A DNA stretch of 64,000 bases from Pedococcus aerophilus (GTDB taxonomy: Bacteria > Actinomycetota > Actinomycetes > Actinomycetales > Dermatophilaceae), in assembly GCF_039532215.1 (NCBI RefSeq), contig NZ_BAAARN010000002.1:1-64000 (forward strand), read 5' to 3'. The notes beneath the pieces are model-generated. The model was not told the origin of the DNA, ran no database searches, and saw nothing but the letters and a program-made list of their open reading frames with translations. This document shows, piece by piece, positions 53,114 to 61,655 of the stretch. A program made the position numbers and the translations under genes. Position 1 is the first letter of the stretch. Each line of letters begins with the position of its first letter.

Positions 53114-53430
53114 ACAGGTTCCTCCAAGGGAGAGGCCACCGTGGGTGTGGTGGCCTCGTTGGTGCCGGGGGGATGGCGTGCGCCGGGGCCCTGCCTGTCG
53201 AACCAGCGCGTTATGAAAACGAGATCTTACCTGAGTACCCACCCGCTCCCGAAATCGCCTCCGCCCGAAATCGTGGCCACAGGGGCGCCTGTGACCCGTG
53301 GGGCGACAGAATGGCCCGTTCGTCCGAGTCCCACCCCCGTCTGGGCGTGACCGACCGCACGACAGGGGTATGCCGCGGGGGCACCCCCGGTGGAAGGTGC
53401 CCCCGCGACGGACGGGTGGAGCAGGCGGGC
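53114..53430. promoter_or_regulatory. intergenic region upstream of the transglycosylase (317 bp)
   Basis: Holds a 9-bp hairpin (arms 53132-53140 and 53149-53157, GAGGCCACC) directly upstream of the ribosome binding site of the transglycosylase, which could affect translation, and an AT-richer stretch at 53210-53235 likely to contain the promoter. I looked for the c-di-AMP (ydaO) riboswitch often found before such genes and did not see its conserved core. Confidence 0.5.
53374..53407 (-). terminator. 12-bp hairpin after phoH
   Basis: Arms 53374-53385 and 53396-53407 (CGCGGGGGCACC), 10-nt loop, 24 bp beyond the phoH stop. No U tract. Confidence 0.65.
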
Positions 53431-54816
53431 TCAGACCTCGAGGCCCTCGAGCAGGTCGGTCACCAGCGCCGCGATGGGGCTGCGCTCGCTGCGGGTCAGG
53501 GTGACGTGGGCGAAGAGCGGGTGACCCTTGAGCGCCTCGATGACGGCGGCGACACCGTCGTGGCGCCCCACCCGCAGGTTGTCGCGCTGGGCGACGTCGT
53601 GGGTGAGGACGACCCGGGAGTTCTGCCCGATGCGGGACAGCACGGTCAGCAGGACGTTGCGCTCCAGGCTCTGCGCCTCGTCGACGATGACGAACGCGTC
53701 GTGCAGCGAGCGCCCGCGGATGTGGGTGAGCGGCAGGACCTCGAGCATCCCGCGGTCCATGATCTCCTCGACCACCTCGTGCGACACGAGCGCACCGAGG
53801 GTGTCGAACACCGCCTGCCCCCAGGGCCCCATCTTCTCCTGCTCGCTGCCGGGCAGGTAGCCGAGCTCCTGGCCCCCGACGGCGTACAGCGGGCGGAAGA
53901 CGACGACCTTGCGCTGCTGGCGACGCTCCATCACGGCCTCGATGCCGGCGCACAGCGCGAGCGCCGACTTGCCGGTGCCGGCCCGGCCACCGAGGGACAG
54001 GATGCCCACGTCGGGGTCGAGCAGCAGGTCGAGGGCGATCCGCTGCTCGGCGCTGCGCCCGTGCAGCCCGAACGCGTCGCGGTCGCCGCGGACCAGCCGC
54101 ACCTGCTTGTCGGCGCCGACCCGCCCCAGACCGCTTCCCCGCGGCGAGAGCAGGACGAGGCCGGTGTGGCACGGCATCTCGGCGGCGGCGGCGTTCTCGA
54201 TCCGGCCGTGCTCGTAGAGCGCGTCCATCTCCTCGACCGTGACGTCGAGCTCGGCCATCCCGGTCCAGCCGGACTCGACGGCGAGCTCGGCCTGGTACTC
54301 CTCCGCCGCCATGCCGACCGCGGAGGCCTTGACCCGCATGGGCAGGTCCTTGCTCACGACGGTGACGTCGAAGCCCTCGTTGGACAGGTTCTTGGCCACG
54401 GCGAGGATGCGGGTGTCGTTGTCACCGAGCCGGAAGCCGGCGGGCAGCGAGCTCGGGTCGGTGTGGTTGAGCTCGACCCGCAGGGTCCCGCCCTCGTCGC
54501 CGACGGGCACCGGCGCGTCGAGGCGTCCCTCGCGGACTCGCATGTCGTCGAGCAGGCGCAGCGCCTGGCGGGCGAAGTAGCCGAGCTCGGGGTGGTGCCG
54601 CTTGGCCTCGAGCTCGGTGACGACCACGACCGGCAGGACGACCTCGTGCTCCTTGAACCGCAGCATGGCCTTCGGGTCGGACAGGAGGACGGAGGTGTCG
54701 AGCACGAAGGTCCGGGAGCTCGGGGTTCGGCCCTTGCTCCTGCTCTTCGGCGACGCGGCAGCGCTGGTGGCGGAGCTGGTCGAGGTGCGACGGGTGGTGT
54801 CGTGGTTCGAGGCCAT
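53431..54816 (-). CDS. PIN-PhoH (PhoH2-type) RNase/ATPase
   Basis: 461 residues from ATG 54816, with AAGGAGAG just upstream. The N-terminal PIN domain starts at [11 protein letters not shown] (Asp40) and has DNDTRILA and [10 protein letters not shown]. The C-terminal PhoH ATPase has Walker A GRAGTGKS (277-284) and Walker B VIVDEAQ (Asp379-Glu380). PhoH2 proteins unwind and cleave RNA. Single, not paired with an antitoxin here. The first ~35 residues are Ser/Thr-rich. Confidence 0.93.
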   Translation of the reverse strand: MASNHDTTRRTSTSSATSAAASPKSRSKGRTPSSRTFVLDTSVLLSDPKAMLRFKEHEVVLPVVVVTELEAKRHHPELGYFARQALRLLDDMRVREGRLDAPVPVGDEGGTLRVELNHTDPSSLPAGFRLGDNDTRILAVAKNLSNEGFDVTVVSKDLPMRVKASAVGMAAEEYQAELAVESGWTGMAELDVTVEEMDALYEHGRIENAAAAEMPCHTGLVLLSPRGSGLGRVGADKQVRLVRGDRDAFGLHGRSAEQRIALDLLLDPDVGILSLGGRAGTGKSALALCAGIEAVMERRQQRKVVVFRPLYAVGGQELGYLPGSEQEKMGPWGQAVFDTLGALVSHEVVEEIMDRGMLEVLPLTHIRGRSLHDAFVIVDEAQSLERNVLLTVLSRIGQNSRVVLTHDVAQRDNLRVGRHDGVAAVIEALKGHPLFAHVTLTRSERSPIAALVTDLLEGLEV

Positions 54817-55137
54817 GTCTCTCCTTGGCACAGCGCGCGCTTCGGCGCGGTGCGCCTACTCGCGAACGAGGTGCCGGGACCAGGCCAACCCACCACGGTG
54901 GGGCCGGTTCCGACCCTCCGCCCGGAGCTGGATCTGCTCCATAGGTTGGCCTCCCCGAACGCAGAACGGGTGCTCTGCGTCACTGCCGACGGTACGACTC
55001 GCCCGACCTCGGGAAACGCAGGCTCGCGGCGTGTCACGCAGAGTTAACCCGATGGTCGGAGGGCGTCCTCCCACGTTGTGTGGAGCCCTCGCGCACCACC
55101 CGTCACACCCGCCTCAAAGGTATGGCGCGCGGCTGCC
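54817..55137. other. gap between phoH and the prenyl transferase (321 bp)
   Basis: No gene or RNA found. It should contain the phoH promoter. A split inverted repeat, CTCTGCGT near 54972 and ACGCAGAG near 55036, flanks about 55 bp and is of uncertain meaning. Confidence 0.45.
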
Positions 55138-55899
55138 TCAGCCGCCGAAGCGACGGTTGCGCTCGGAGTAGGCGCGCAGCGCGCGGAGGAAGTCCACGTG
55201 CCGGAAGTCGGGCCAGTACGCCTCGCAGAAGTAGAACTCGCTGTGCGCGCTCTGCCACAGCAGGAAGCCCGACAACCGCTGCTCCCCCGAGGTGCGGATG
55301 ACGAGATCCGGGTCGGGCTGGCCCTTGGTGTAGAGATGCTCGGCGATGTGCTCGACCTGGAGGGTCTCGGCGAGCTCCTCGATGGTCGTGCCGCTCGCGG
55401 CGTGCGAGACGAGCATCGAGCGGACGGCGTCGGTGATCTCCTGCCGCCCGCCGTAGCCGACGGCGACGTTGACCGTCATCCCGGTCACGTCCTCGGTCGC
55501 GTCGGCGCTCTCCTTGAGCCGTCGAGCGGTCTCGGCGGGCAGGAGGTCGAGCGAGCCCACCGGGTTGAGCCGCCACCGCTTGGTCTGGGCGAGGTCGGAG
55601 ACGGTGTTCTCGATGATCGACAGCAGCGGCACGACCTCTGCCGCGGGCCGGCTGAGGTTGTCGGTCGACAGCAGCCACAGCGTGACGACCTCGACCCGGG
55701 CCTCCTCGCACCAGTCGAGGAAGTTCGCGATGTTGTCGGCGCCGGCCTGGTGCCCCTCCTTGGTCCCGTGACCGCGGGCCTTGGCCCAGCGACGGTTGCC
55801 GTCGAGCATGACCCCGACGTGGCGCGGCAGGGACTCGCGCTGCAGGCGCCGGCTCAGGCGTCGCTCGTACGCGGCGTAGAGGAGGTCGGACAACGCCAC
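55138..55899 (-). CDS. uppS: isoprenyl transferase (Z-prenyl diphosphate synthase)
   Basis: 253 residues from GTG 55899 with AAGGAGTG 6 nt upstream. HVGVMLDGNRRWAK (Asp33) is the pyrophosphate-binding motif, and DLVIRTSGEQRLSGFLLWQ and SEFYFCEAYWPDF are family hallmarks. It makes a cis-polyprenyl diphosphate, either undecaprenyl/decaprenyl-PP for cell wall lipid carriers or the short Z,E-farnesyl-PP (Rv1086-like). Chain length cannot be told from sequence by eye. Confidence 0.93.
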   Translation of the reverse strand: MALSDLLYAAYERRLSRRLQRESLPRHVGVMLDGNRRWAKARGHGTKEGHQAGADNIANFLDWCEEARVEVVTLWLLSTDNLSRPAAEVVPLLSIIENTVSDLAQTKRWRLNPVGSLDLLPAETARRLKESADATEDVTGMTVNVAVGYGGRQEITDAVRSMLVSHAASGTTIEELAETLQVEHIAEHLYTKGQPDPDLVIRTSGEQRLSGFLLWQSAHSEFYFCEAYWPDFRHVDFLRALRAYSERNRRFGG

Positions 55900-55982
55900 G
55901 TCGCACTCCTTCGCAGGCCTGCGGGACGGTTGTCCGCGCACCGGACCACGCTACCCCCGTCACGACGGCGGGGTGGGGCAGG

Positions 55983-56225
55983 ATGCCGATCATGTCGCCG
56001 CAGCAGGACGCCCTTGCCACCGGCTCCTTCTACTCCCTCGACGCGAGCGCCCCGGGCCGGGTTGTGGCTGCTCCCCCGCAGCGAGGAGGGGCCGCGGACA
56101 GGGCCGCGCCGCCACGACGATCGCCGGGGGTGCGATCGGCCTGGCCTGGGCCGAGGTCTTCGACGAGCACGGCTTCGTCGGACAAAGCTCGCAAAGCCTT
56201 CCGGTGAGGCCGACGCCACAACCTA
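55983..56225 (+). pseudogene. decayed gene, possibly an acyl-CoA thioesterase with internal deletion
   Basis: The first ~35 codons from ATG 55983 (or 55992) have good coding bias and read ...GSFYSLD...GRVVAAP, like the start of actinobacterial thioesterase-family proteins. From about 56110 coding bias shifts to another frame, which reads GLAWAEVFDEHGFVGQSSQSL, like the end of the same family (GL....FDE.G.VG...QSL). The middle ~600 bp expected are missing. This looks like a gene reduced to its two ends in different frames. Family assignment is from memory and tentative. Confidence 0.4.
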
Positions 56226-56232
56226 CGACTTA

Positions 56233-56256
56233 GTAACCTACGGGACCGTAGGTTAC
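56233..56256. promoter_or_regulatory. perfect palindromic operator upstream of hemolysin III
   Basis: Arms GTAACCTACGG (56233-56243) and CCGTAGGTTAC (56246-56256) with a 2-bp centre. It fills the -10/-35 spacer and overlaps the -10 of the next gene, as expected for a TetR-type repressor site. No regulator gene is adjacent. Confidence 0.75.
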
Positions 56257-56259
56257 GAT
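56254..56259 (+). promoter_or_regulatory. -10 element for hemolysin III gene
   Basis: TACGAT, 7 nt before the ATG at 56267, partly inside the palindrome. Leaderless start likely. Confidence 0.55.
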
Positions 56260-56266
56260 GGGGTGC

Positions 56267-56965
56267 ATGACAACGGCACCCGCACCCCGCTCCGAGCAGG
56301 GGCCCGTCGAGTCGGTCGTGGCAGCGGTGAAGCCGCACCTGCGCGGCTGGCTGCACGCCGGCATGTTCCCCCTGGCCCTGGCCGCGGGCATCGTCCTCAT
56401 CGCCCTGGCCCCCACGACCTCCGGCCGCGTCGCCGCGCTGGTCTTCTCGATCTCGGCCTGGCTGCTGTTCGGCACCTCGGCGGTCTACCACCGCGGCAAC
56501 TGGTCACCCCGCGTGGCCGGCGTGCTGAAGCGGATGGACCACTCCAACATCTTCCTCATCATCGCAGGCACCTACACGCCCTTCGCGCTGCTGCTCCCCC
56601 GCGAGCAGGCGAAGACCATGCTGCTGATCGTGTGGATCGGCGCCGTCGCCGGCGTCCTGTTCCGCGTGTTCTGGGTCGGCGCACCCCGCTGGCTCTACAC
56701 CCCGGTCTACGTCGCGCTCGGCTGGGTGGCCGTGTTCTACCTCGGCCCGTTGCTGCACTTCGGCGGCCCCGCCATCGTCACGCTGATCGCCGTGGGCGGG
56801 CTGCTCTACACCGCCGGCGCCCTCGTCTACGGCATCAAGCGCCCGAACCCGTCCCCGCGCTGGTTCGGGTTCCACGAGATCTTCCACGCGCTGACCGTGG
56901 CCGCCTTCGCGGTCCACTACATCGCGGCCTCGATGACCGTCTACGGCATGGGTTCCTCGGCCTGA
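56267..56965 (+). CDS. hemolysin III / PAQR family membrane protein
   Basis: 232 residues from ATG 56267; ATG 56258 lies upstream of the expected transcript start. Seven hydrophobic helices. The family metal-site motifs are visible: SAVYHRGNW after helix 2, RMDHSNIFLIIAGTYTPF, and FHEIFHALTVAAFAVHY near the end. Related YqfA/hemolysin III proteins act in membrane lipid homeostasis; receptors of the PAQR superfamily have hydrolase-like metal sites. The palindromic operator suggests tight control. Confidence 0.9.
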   Translation: MTTAPAPRSEQGPVESVVAAVKPHLRGWLHAGMFPLALAAGIVLIALAPTTSGRVAALVFSISAWLLFGTSAVYHRGNWSPRVAGVLKRMDHSNIFLIIAGTYTPFALLLPREQAKTMLLIVWIGAVAGVLFRVFWVGAPRWLYTPVYVALGWVAVFYLGPLLHFGGPAIVTLIAVGGLLYTAGALVYGIKRPNPSPRWFGFHEIFHALTVAAFAVHYIAASMTVYGMGSSA

Positions 56966-57008
56966 GGGCCCGACCCACCTGCGCGCACCACGGCTCGGCC
57001 GACGGGGA

Positions 57009-57293
57009 CTACCCGGACGCCGGGCCGTTCGCGTCCCCGTCGGCGCGCTCGGGGGTGTCCCCGTGAGCACCCTCGGGGGTGCCCCTGCCGTCCTTGCTCC
57101 TCCCGGCCTTGCGCGCCTTCTCGGCCGCCAGCTCCCGCTCGGCCTCGCGCGCCAGCTCCTCGGAGCGGTAGGACATCCGCCGCATCCGCGCGTTCATGTT
57201 GCGCATCAGCAGGTAGAGCGCGAGCCCGAGCAGGAAGAAGGCGAAGAAGCCCCACAGCCCGGGCGAGACCATCGAGGACGGGGCGCCGTTCAC
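57009..57293 (-). CDS. small single-pass membrane protein next to mca
   Basis: 94 residues from GTG 57293, which overlaps the mca stop (GTGA). One membrane helix (about 13-30) is followed by a charged, Arg/Glu/Lys-rich helical tail and a disordered end. This gene follows mca in many Actinobacteria. Function unknown. Confidence 0.75.
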   Translation of the reverse strand: MNGAPSSMVSPGLWGFFAFFLLGLALYLLMRNMNARMRRMSYRSEELAREAERELAAEKARKAGRSKDGRGTPEGAHGDTPERADGDANGPASG

Positions 57294-58228
57294 AGCGTCG
57301 ACTCCTGGCGACCGTCGTACGCGATCTCGAGGCCGCCCTTGGTGGCCAGCGCGTCACCCTCGGCGGCGTCCGCGATGCCGGCGAACAGGTCGTCCTCGCC
57401 CTCGGCGATCGGCACGTAGGACAGCGCGGCCTCGTACTCCTCGGTCGGCCACACCTTCGACTGCACGTCGCGGGGCACCTTGAACCACGCGCCGTCCGGG
57501 TCGATCTGCGTCGCATGGGCGAGCAGCGCCTGGTCTCGCTTGTCGAAGTACTCCGAGCACGGGATGCGGGTGGTGACCACGCGCTCGGGCCGGTCCTCCC
57601 AGCGCTCCAGCCACTCGGCATACGGGCTCTCCTCGCCGAGGGCCGTGAGGGCCTCGTGGAAGGCGATGATGCGCGCCTTGGAGAAGCCCTGGTTGTAGTA
57701 GAGCTTCAGCGGCTGCCACGGCTCGCCCGCATGGGGGTATGCCGCCGCGTCCCCGGCAGCGAGGAAGGCCGCCATGGAGACCGTGTGGGTCATGATGTGG
57801 TCGGGGTGGGGGTAACCACCGTTCTCGTCGTACGTCGTGACGACGTGCGGACGGAACCTGCGGATCTCGCGGACCAGCGCCTCCGTGGTGACCTCGATCG
57901 GCTCCAGGGCGAAGCAGCCCTCGGGCAGCGGCGGGAGCGGGTCACCCTCGGGCAGGCCGGAGTCGACGAAGCCGAGCCAGGTGTGCTCGACACCGAGGAT
58001 CTCCTGGGCCCGCTTCATCTCGTCACGGCGCACCTGGGCGAGGTCGCGCAGGATGTGCGCGTCGTCCTTGAGGTGGGGATTGAGCACGTCGCCGCGCTCA
58101 CCACCCGTGCACGACACGACGAGGACGTCGGCGCCCTCGGCGACGTACTTCGCCATCGTCGCCGCGCCCTTGCTCGACTCGTCGTCGGGGTGCGCGTGCA
58201 CCGCCATGAGCCGCAACCGGTCAGCCAC
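57290..58228 (-). CDS. mca: mycothiol S-conjugate amidase
   Basis: 312 residues from GTG 58228, with GAGG 7 nt upstream. Zinc-binding AHPDDESSKGAAT (His13, Asp16) and HPDH in YPHPDHIMTH are the metal ligands. DESSKG distinguishes Mca from MshB. It cleaves mycothiol-toxin adducts to release mercapturic acids, and shows the host makes mycothiol, limiting it to Actinobacteria. It diverges from the DUF4307 gene. Confidence 0.95.
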   Translation of the reverse strand: MADRLRLMAVHAHPDDESSKGAATMAKYVAEGADVLVVSCTGGERGDVLNPHLKDDAHILRDLAQVRRDEMKRAQEILGVEHTWLGFVDSGLPEGDPLPPLPEGCFALEPIEVTTEALVREIRRFRPHVVTTYDENGGYPHPDHIMTHTVSMAAFLAAGDAAAYPHAGEPWQPLKLYYNQGFSKARIIAFHEALTALGEESPYAEWLERWEDRPERVVTTRIPCSEYFDKRDQALLAHATQIDPDGAWFKVPRDVQSKVWPTEEYEAALSYVPIAEGEDDLFAGIADAAEGDALATKGGLEIAYDGRQESTL

Positions 58229-58322
58229 CTGCACAACCTCACTCGTCCATCGAAGAGAATGGGGGCGCGAGTCGGTCGACTCCGCGTCCGACCGACATCC
58301 TCTCACCCGTGGAAGGCCCACC

Positions 58323-58700
58323 ATGCCGCTCCCCCGTCCCGCCTCCGGCACCGGTCGCTGGTGGGTGATCGGCATCGTCGGCTGCGTGGTCGGTGTCGCC
58401 CTGGCCACTTGGTGGGGGCTGGCCGCCAGCCTGGGCAAGGTCACCTTCACCGACACGGGGTACGAGGTCATCGACCAGCGCAGCGTCCGCGTCGAGTTCG
58501 ACGTGCACCGCCCGGACGGCGAGGCCGTCACCTGCCGGTTGCAGGCCCTCGACACGACCTTCGGCGTCGTCGGCGTGCTCGACGTCCAGATCCCGGCGTC
58601 GCAGGAGCGTTCGGTCCACCGCGAGGAGGTCGTGCGCACGACGTCGCGCGCGGTCACCGGGGTCGTGGACACCTGCACGCCCGTCGCCACAGGCCGCTGA
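58323..58700 (+). CDS. DUF4307 membrane protein
   Basis: 125 residues from ATG 58323. One N-terminal membrane helix (about 13-36), then a small beta-rich domain outside the membrane with CRLQALD. This family typically lies between mca and greA in Actinobacteria, as here. Function unknown. Confidence 0.85.
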   Translation: MPLPRPASGTGRWWVIGIVGCVVGVALATWWGLAASLGKVTFTDTGYEVIDQRSVRVEFDVHRPDGEAVTCRLQALDTTFGVVGVLDVQIPASQERSVHREEVVRTTSRAVTGVVDTCTPVATGR

Positions 58701-58911
58701 CCAGCGGGATCCCGCGTCTCACGGCGTCCACGAAGGGCCTGCCCCGAGCGCGGTGAATGGACCGGTTCGCCGCACGCGGGGTACCCTTGGTCCTTCACCG
58801 AGCGGTCTGGGCCTGACCACGCACACGTGTGGGCGCCCGGACCTCTTTGCGTATCACCCCTCCTCGGCGACGCGACCGCGTCGTGCCGGGGACCCGATCA
58901 AGGAGTACACC

Positions 58912-59406
58912 GTGAGCGAGACCGCGACCCCCACCGCGAGCTACCTGACCCAGGAGGCCTTCGACCGTCTGAAGGCCGAGCTGGACCAGCTCTCCGGCGA
59001 AGGCCGTACGGAGATCGCCAAGAAGATCGAGGCGGCCCGTGACGAGGGCGACCTCAAGGAGAACGGCGGCTACCACGCGGCCAAGGAGGAGCAGGGCAAG
59101 ATGGAGGCCCGCATCCGCCAGCTGACGCAGCTGCTCGACAACGCCATCGTGGGCGAGGCCCCGGCCGACAACGGCGTCGTGGCCCCCGGCATGGTCGTGA
59201 CGGTCGAGATGTTCGGCGACGACGTCGAGTTCCTCCTCGGCTCCCGCGAGATCTCCGACGGCGACGACCTCGAGGTCTACAGCGAGAAGTCCCCCCTCGG
59301 CGCTGCCATCAACGGCAAGAAGATCGGCGACACGGCGACCTACTCGGCGCCCAACGGCAAGAAGATCGAGGTCACCATCAAGGCCGCCAAGCCCCACGTG
59401 CCCTGA
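58912..59406 (+). CDS. greA: transcription elongation factor GreA
   Basis: 164 residues from GTG 58912 with AAGGAG 6 nt upstream. N-terminal coiled coil with tip residues in DEGDLKENGGYHAAKEEQ (Asp and Glu that complete the RNA polymerase active site) and a FKBP-like C-terminal domain (SPLGAAINGKKIGD). It rescues stalled polymerase by RNA cleavage. The 210 bp upstream hold its promoter. Confidence 0.97.
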   Translation: MSETATPTASYLTQEAFDRLKAELDQLSGEGRTEIAKKIEAARDEGDLKENGGYHAAKEEQGKMEARIRQLTQLLDNAIVGEAPADNGVVAPGMVVTVEMFGDDVEFLLGSREISDGDDLEVYSEKSPLGAAINGKKIGDTATYSAPNGKKIEVTIKAAKPHVP

Positions 59407-59435
59407 TCAGCCCCTGATCTGCTCTGCAGGCACCG

Positions 59436-59481
59436 CACGACGAAGAAGGGTCGCAACCACCCGGTGCGGCCCTTCGTCGTG
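59436..59481. terminator. bidirectional hairpin between greA and ilvA
   Basis: CACGACGAA pairs with TTCGTCGTG, then a 3-nt bulge and a further 8 pairs including one G-U. Loop about 9 nt. It lies between convergent genes. Confidence 0.68.
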
Positions 59482-59534
59482 TCGGGGTCCGTGGGCTCTC
59501 GCTCAGGGCGCCCTGCCCGTCCCCGGGGGGCGGG

Positions 59535-60758
59535 TCAGCCGAACTTGAGCTGGTAGCCCTTGCCCCGCAGGGTGCGCAGCACCTCTTCGCAGTGCTGCTT
59601 GCCGCGCGTCTCGAGCTGGAGGCCGATCTCGACCTCGTCGACGGTGATCGTCGTGCCGGTGCGGATGTGCTCGACCTCGAGGACGTTGGCGTCGACGGCG
59701 GCGCAGTCCGCCAGCAGCCGGGCGAGGTGGCCGGGGCGGTCGGAGACGCGGACCCGGAACTGCAGGTAGCGCCCGGCGGCGGCCATGCCGTGCCGGATGA
59801 TGCGCAGCAGCAGGATCGGGTCGATGTTGCCGCCCGAGAGGACCGCGACCACGGGGCCGTCGACGCGCTGCCAGGCGCGGGACAGCAGGTGCGCCACGGC
59901 AGCCGCGCCCGCCGGCTCGACGACGAGCTTGGCGCGCTCGAGGACGAAGAGCAGCGCCCGGGACAGCTCCTCCTCCGTCACCGTCTCCATGCCGTCGACC
60001 AGCTCACGGACCAGGGCGTAGGGGACGTCGCCGGGCATGCCGACCGCGATGCCGTCGGCCATGGTCTGCATGTTCTCGAAGGGCACCGGCTTGCCCGCGG
60101 CGAGCGACAGCGGGTACGCCGCGGCCTGCTCGGCCTGGACGCCGATGATGCGCACGTCGCGCCGGGCCGCCTTCACGGCCACGGAGATGCCGGCGAGCAG
60201 CCCACCGCCCCCGGTGCTGACGACGATCGTCTTGACGTCGGGGCACTGGTCGAGGATCTCCAGGCCGGCCGTGCCCTGCCCCGCCACGATGTCGTGGTGG
60301 TCGAACGGGTGGATGAGGACGGCGCCGGTCTCGGCCTCCCACTCCCGGGCACGCAGCAGGCACTCGTCGATCGTCGTGCCGACCTGCTCGATCGTCGCGC
60401 CGTAGGCCTGGGTCGCGATGAGCTTGGGCATCGGCGCCCCGTGCGGCATGTAGACCTTGACGTCGATGCCGAGCAGCTGGCCGGCGAGGGCCACGCCCTG
60501 CGCGTGGTTGCCGGCGCTGGCGGCCACGACGCCGCGGGCCTTCTCCTCGTCGCTGAGCCGCGCCATCCGCGTGTACGCGCCGCGGATCTTGAACGAGCCG
60601 GCCCGCTGGAGGTTCTCGCACTTGAGGTAGACCTCGGAGCCGACGCGGTCGGACAGCGCCCGGCTGTACTCCAGCGGGGTGGGACGGACGACGCCGCTGA
60701 GCAGGTCCTGCGCAGCGTGGACGTCGTCGAGGGAGACGGACAGCAACGGTGATGCCAT
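59535..60758 (-). CDS. ilvA: threonine ammonia-lyase
   Basis: 407 residues. PLP lysine Lys57 in GSFKIRGA, the phosphate-binding STGGGGLLAG and a C-terminal single ACT domain (about 330-407). It deaminates threonine to 2-oxobutyrate, either for isoleucine synthesis or for catabolism; length and single ACT domain resemble the TdcB/YbeB-type enzymes with an ACT extension. Start ATG 60758 has TAGCCT 6 nt upstream, so leaderless. Confidence 0.93.
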   Translation of the reverse strand: MASPLLSVSLDDVHAAQDLLSGVVRPTPLEYSRALSDRVGSEVYLKCENLQRAGSFKIRGAYTRMARLSDEEKARGVVAASAGNHAQGVALAGQLLGIDVKVYMPHGAPMPKLIATQAYGATIEQVGTTIDECLLRAREWEAETGAVLIHPFDHHDIVAGQGTAGLEILDQCPDVKTIVVSTGGGGLLAGISVAVKAARRDVRIIGVQAEQAAAYPLSLAAGKPVPFENMQTMADGIAVGMPGDVPYALVRELVDGMETVTEEELSRALLFVLERAKLVVEPAGAAAVAHLLSRAWQRVDGPVVAVLSGGNIDPILLLRIIRHGMAAAGRYLQFRVRVSDRPGHLARLLADCAAVDANVLEVEHIRTGTTITVDEVEIGLQLETRGKQHCEEVLRTLRGKGYQLKFG

Positions 60759-60764
60759 GGCCGC

Positions 60765-60770
60765 AGGCTA
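60765..60770 (-). promoter_or_regulatory. candidate -10 element for ilvA
   Basis: TAGCCT on the minus strand, 6 nt before the ilvA ATG. Confidence 0.5.
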
Positions 60771-60797
60771 TCGCCCGTGCGGCCCCTCCCCGGACGC

Positions 60798-61655
60798 CTA
60801 CTGCTGGGTGCGGCGGTTGAACGCCCTGATGGCCAGCGGCGCCATCACGGCGGTGATCCCGACGCACCAGATGACGGTCGTGAGGACGGGGTGCTGCAGC
60901 GGCAGTGCCGCATCGCTCGGTGCCGGCCCGACGTTGCCCCACAGCTCACGGACCGCCTGCACGAGCGAGGAGATGGGGTTCCACTCGGCGATGGTGCGCA
61001 GCCACGGCGTCATCCGCTCGGTGGGGGCGAAGGTGTTGGCGAGGAACGTGATCGGGAACATCGTCGTGAACATCAACCCGTTGACCGCTTCGACCGAGCG
61101 CATGGCCGAGCCCACGAGGATGCCGACCCAGATCATCGCGAAGCCCCACATGAGCAGCAGGCCGTAGGCGAGGACGGCGTTGCCGAGGCCGTTGTCGATC
61201 CGCCACCCGATGACCAGGCCGGTCAGCGACATGACGAGGATGCCGATGCTCGAGTGCATCAGGCTCGAGATGCTGCGGCCGACGAGGACCGCGGCGGGGT
61301 TGATCGGCAGCGAGCGCATCCGGTCGACGATGCCCTTGTCGATGTCGGCTGTGAGCCCGACGGCGACGATGAAGGACGCGAAGGCGATCGTCTGGCCCAT
61401 GATCCCGCCGAGCAGCCACTCGCGGTAGTTGGAGCCGCCGCCGGGGATCTGGATGGAACCGCCGAAGACGTAGGCGAACAGCAGCACGAACATCACCGGC
61501 TGGATGGTGACGTCCATGAGCATCTCGGGCATGCGCTTGATGTGGGTGAGGTTGCGCCGGGTGATCGCCCAGGACTGGCGCAGCAGTCCGGTCTGGCGGA
61601 TCTCGGGGCGGGCGATCGCGCCCGATCGGATGGCGGGGCTGGTCTGGGTGGTCAT
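60798..61655 (-). CDS. ABC-2 type permease, DrrB-like
   Basis: 285 residues with six hydrophobic helices and the ABC-2 layout of DrrB/daunorubicin exporters (IQPVMFVLLFAYVFGGSI, then LPINPAAVLVGR). Start overlaps the ATPase stop as ATGA, so the two form one exporter. Substrate unknown; could be a drug or lipid. Expressed with the ATPase; ilvA follows after 40 bp. Confidence 0.9.
   Translation of the reverse strand: MTTQTSPAIRSGAIARPEIRQTGLLRQSWAITRRNLTHIKRMPEMLMDVTIQPVMFVLLFAYVFGGSIQIPGGGSNYREWLLGGIMGQTIAFASFIVAVGLTADIDKGIVDRMRSLPINPAAVLVGRSISSLMHSSIGILVMSLTGLVIGWRIDNGLGNAVLAYGLLLMWGFAMIWVGILVGSAMRSVEAVNGLMFTTMFPITFLANTFAPTERMTPWLRTIAEWNPISSLVQAVRELWGNVGPAPSDAALPLQHPVLTTVIWCVGITAVMAPLAIRAFNRRTQQ

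Noticed and set aside
53114-53430. c-di-AMP (ydaO-type) riboswitch before the transglycosylase
   Set aside because: The conserved core sequences were not seen; only a simple 9-bp hairpin precedes the ribosome binding site.
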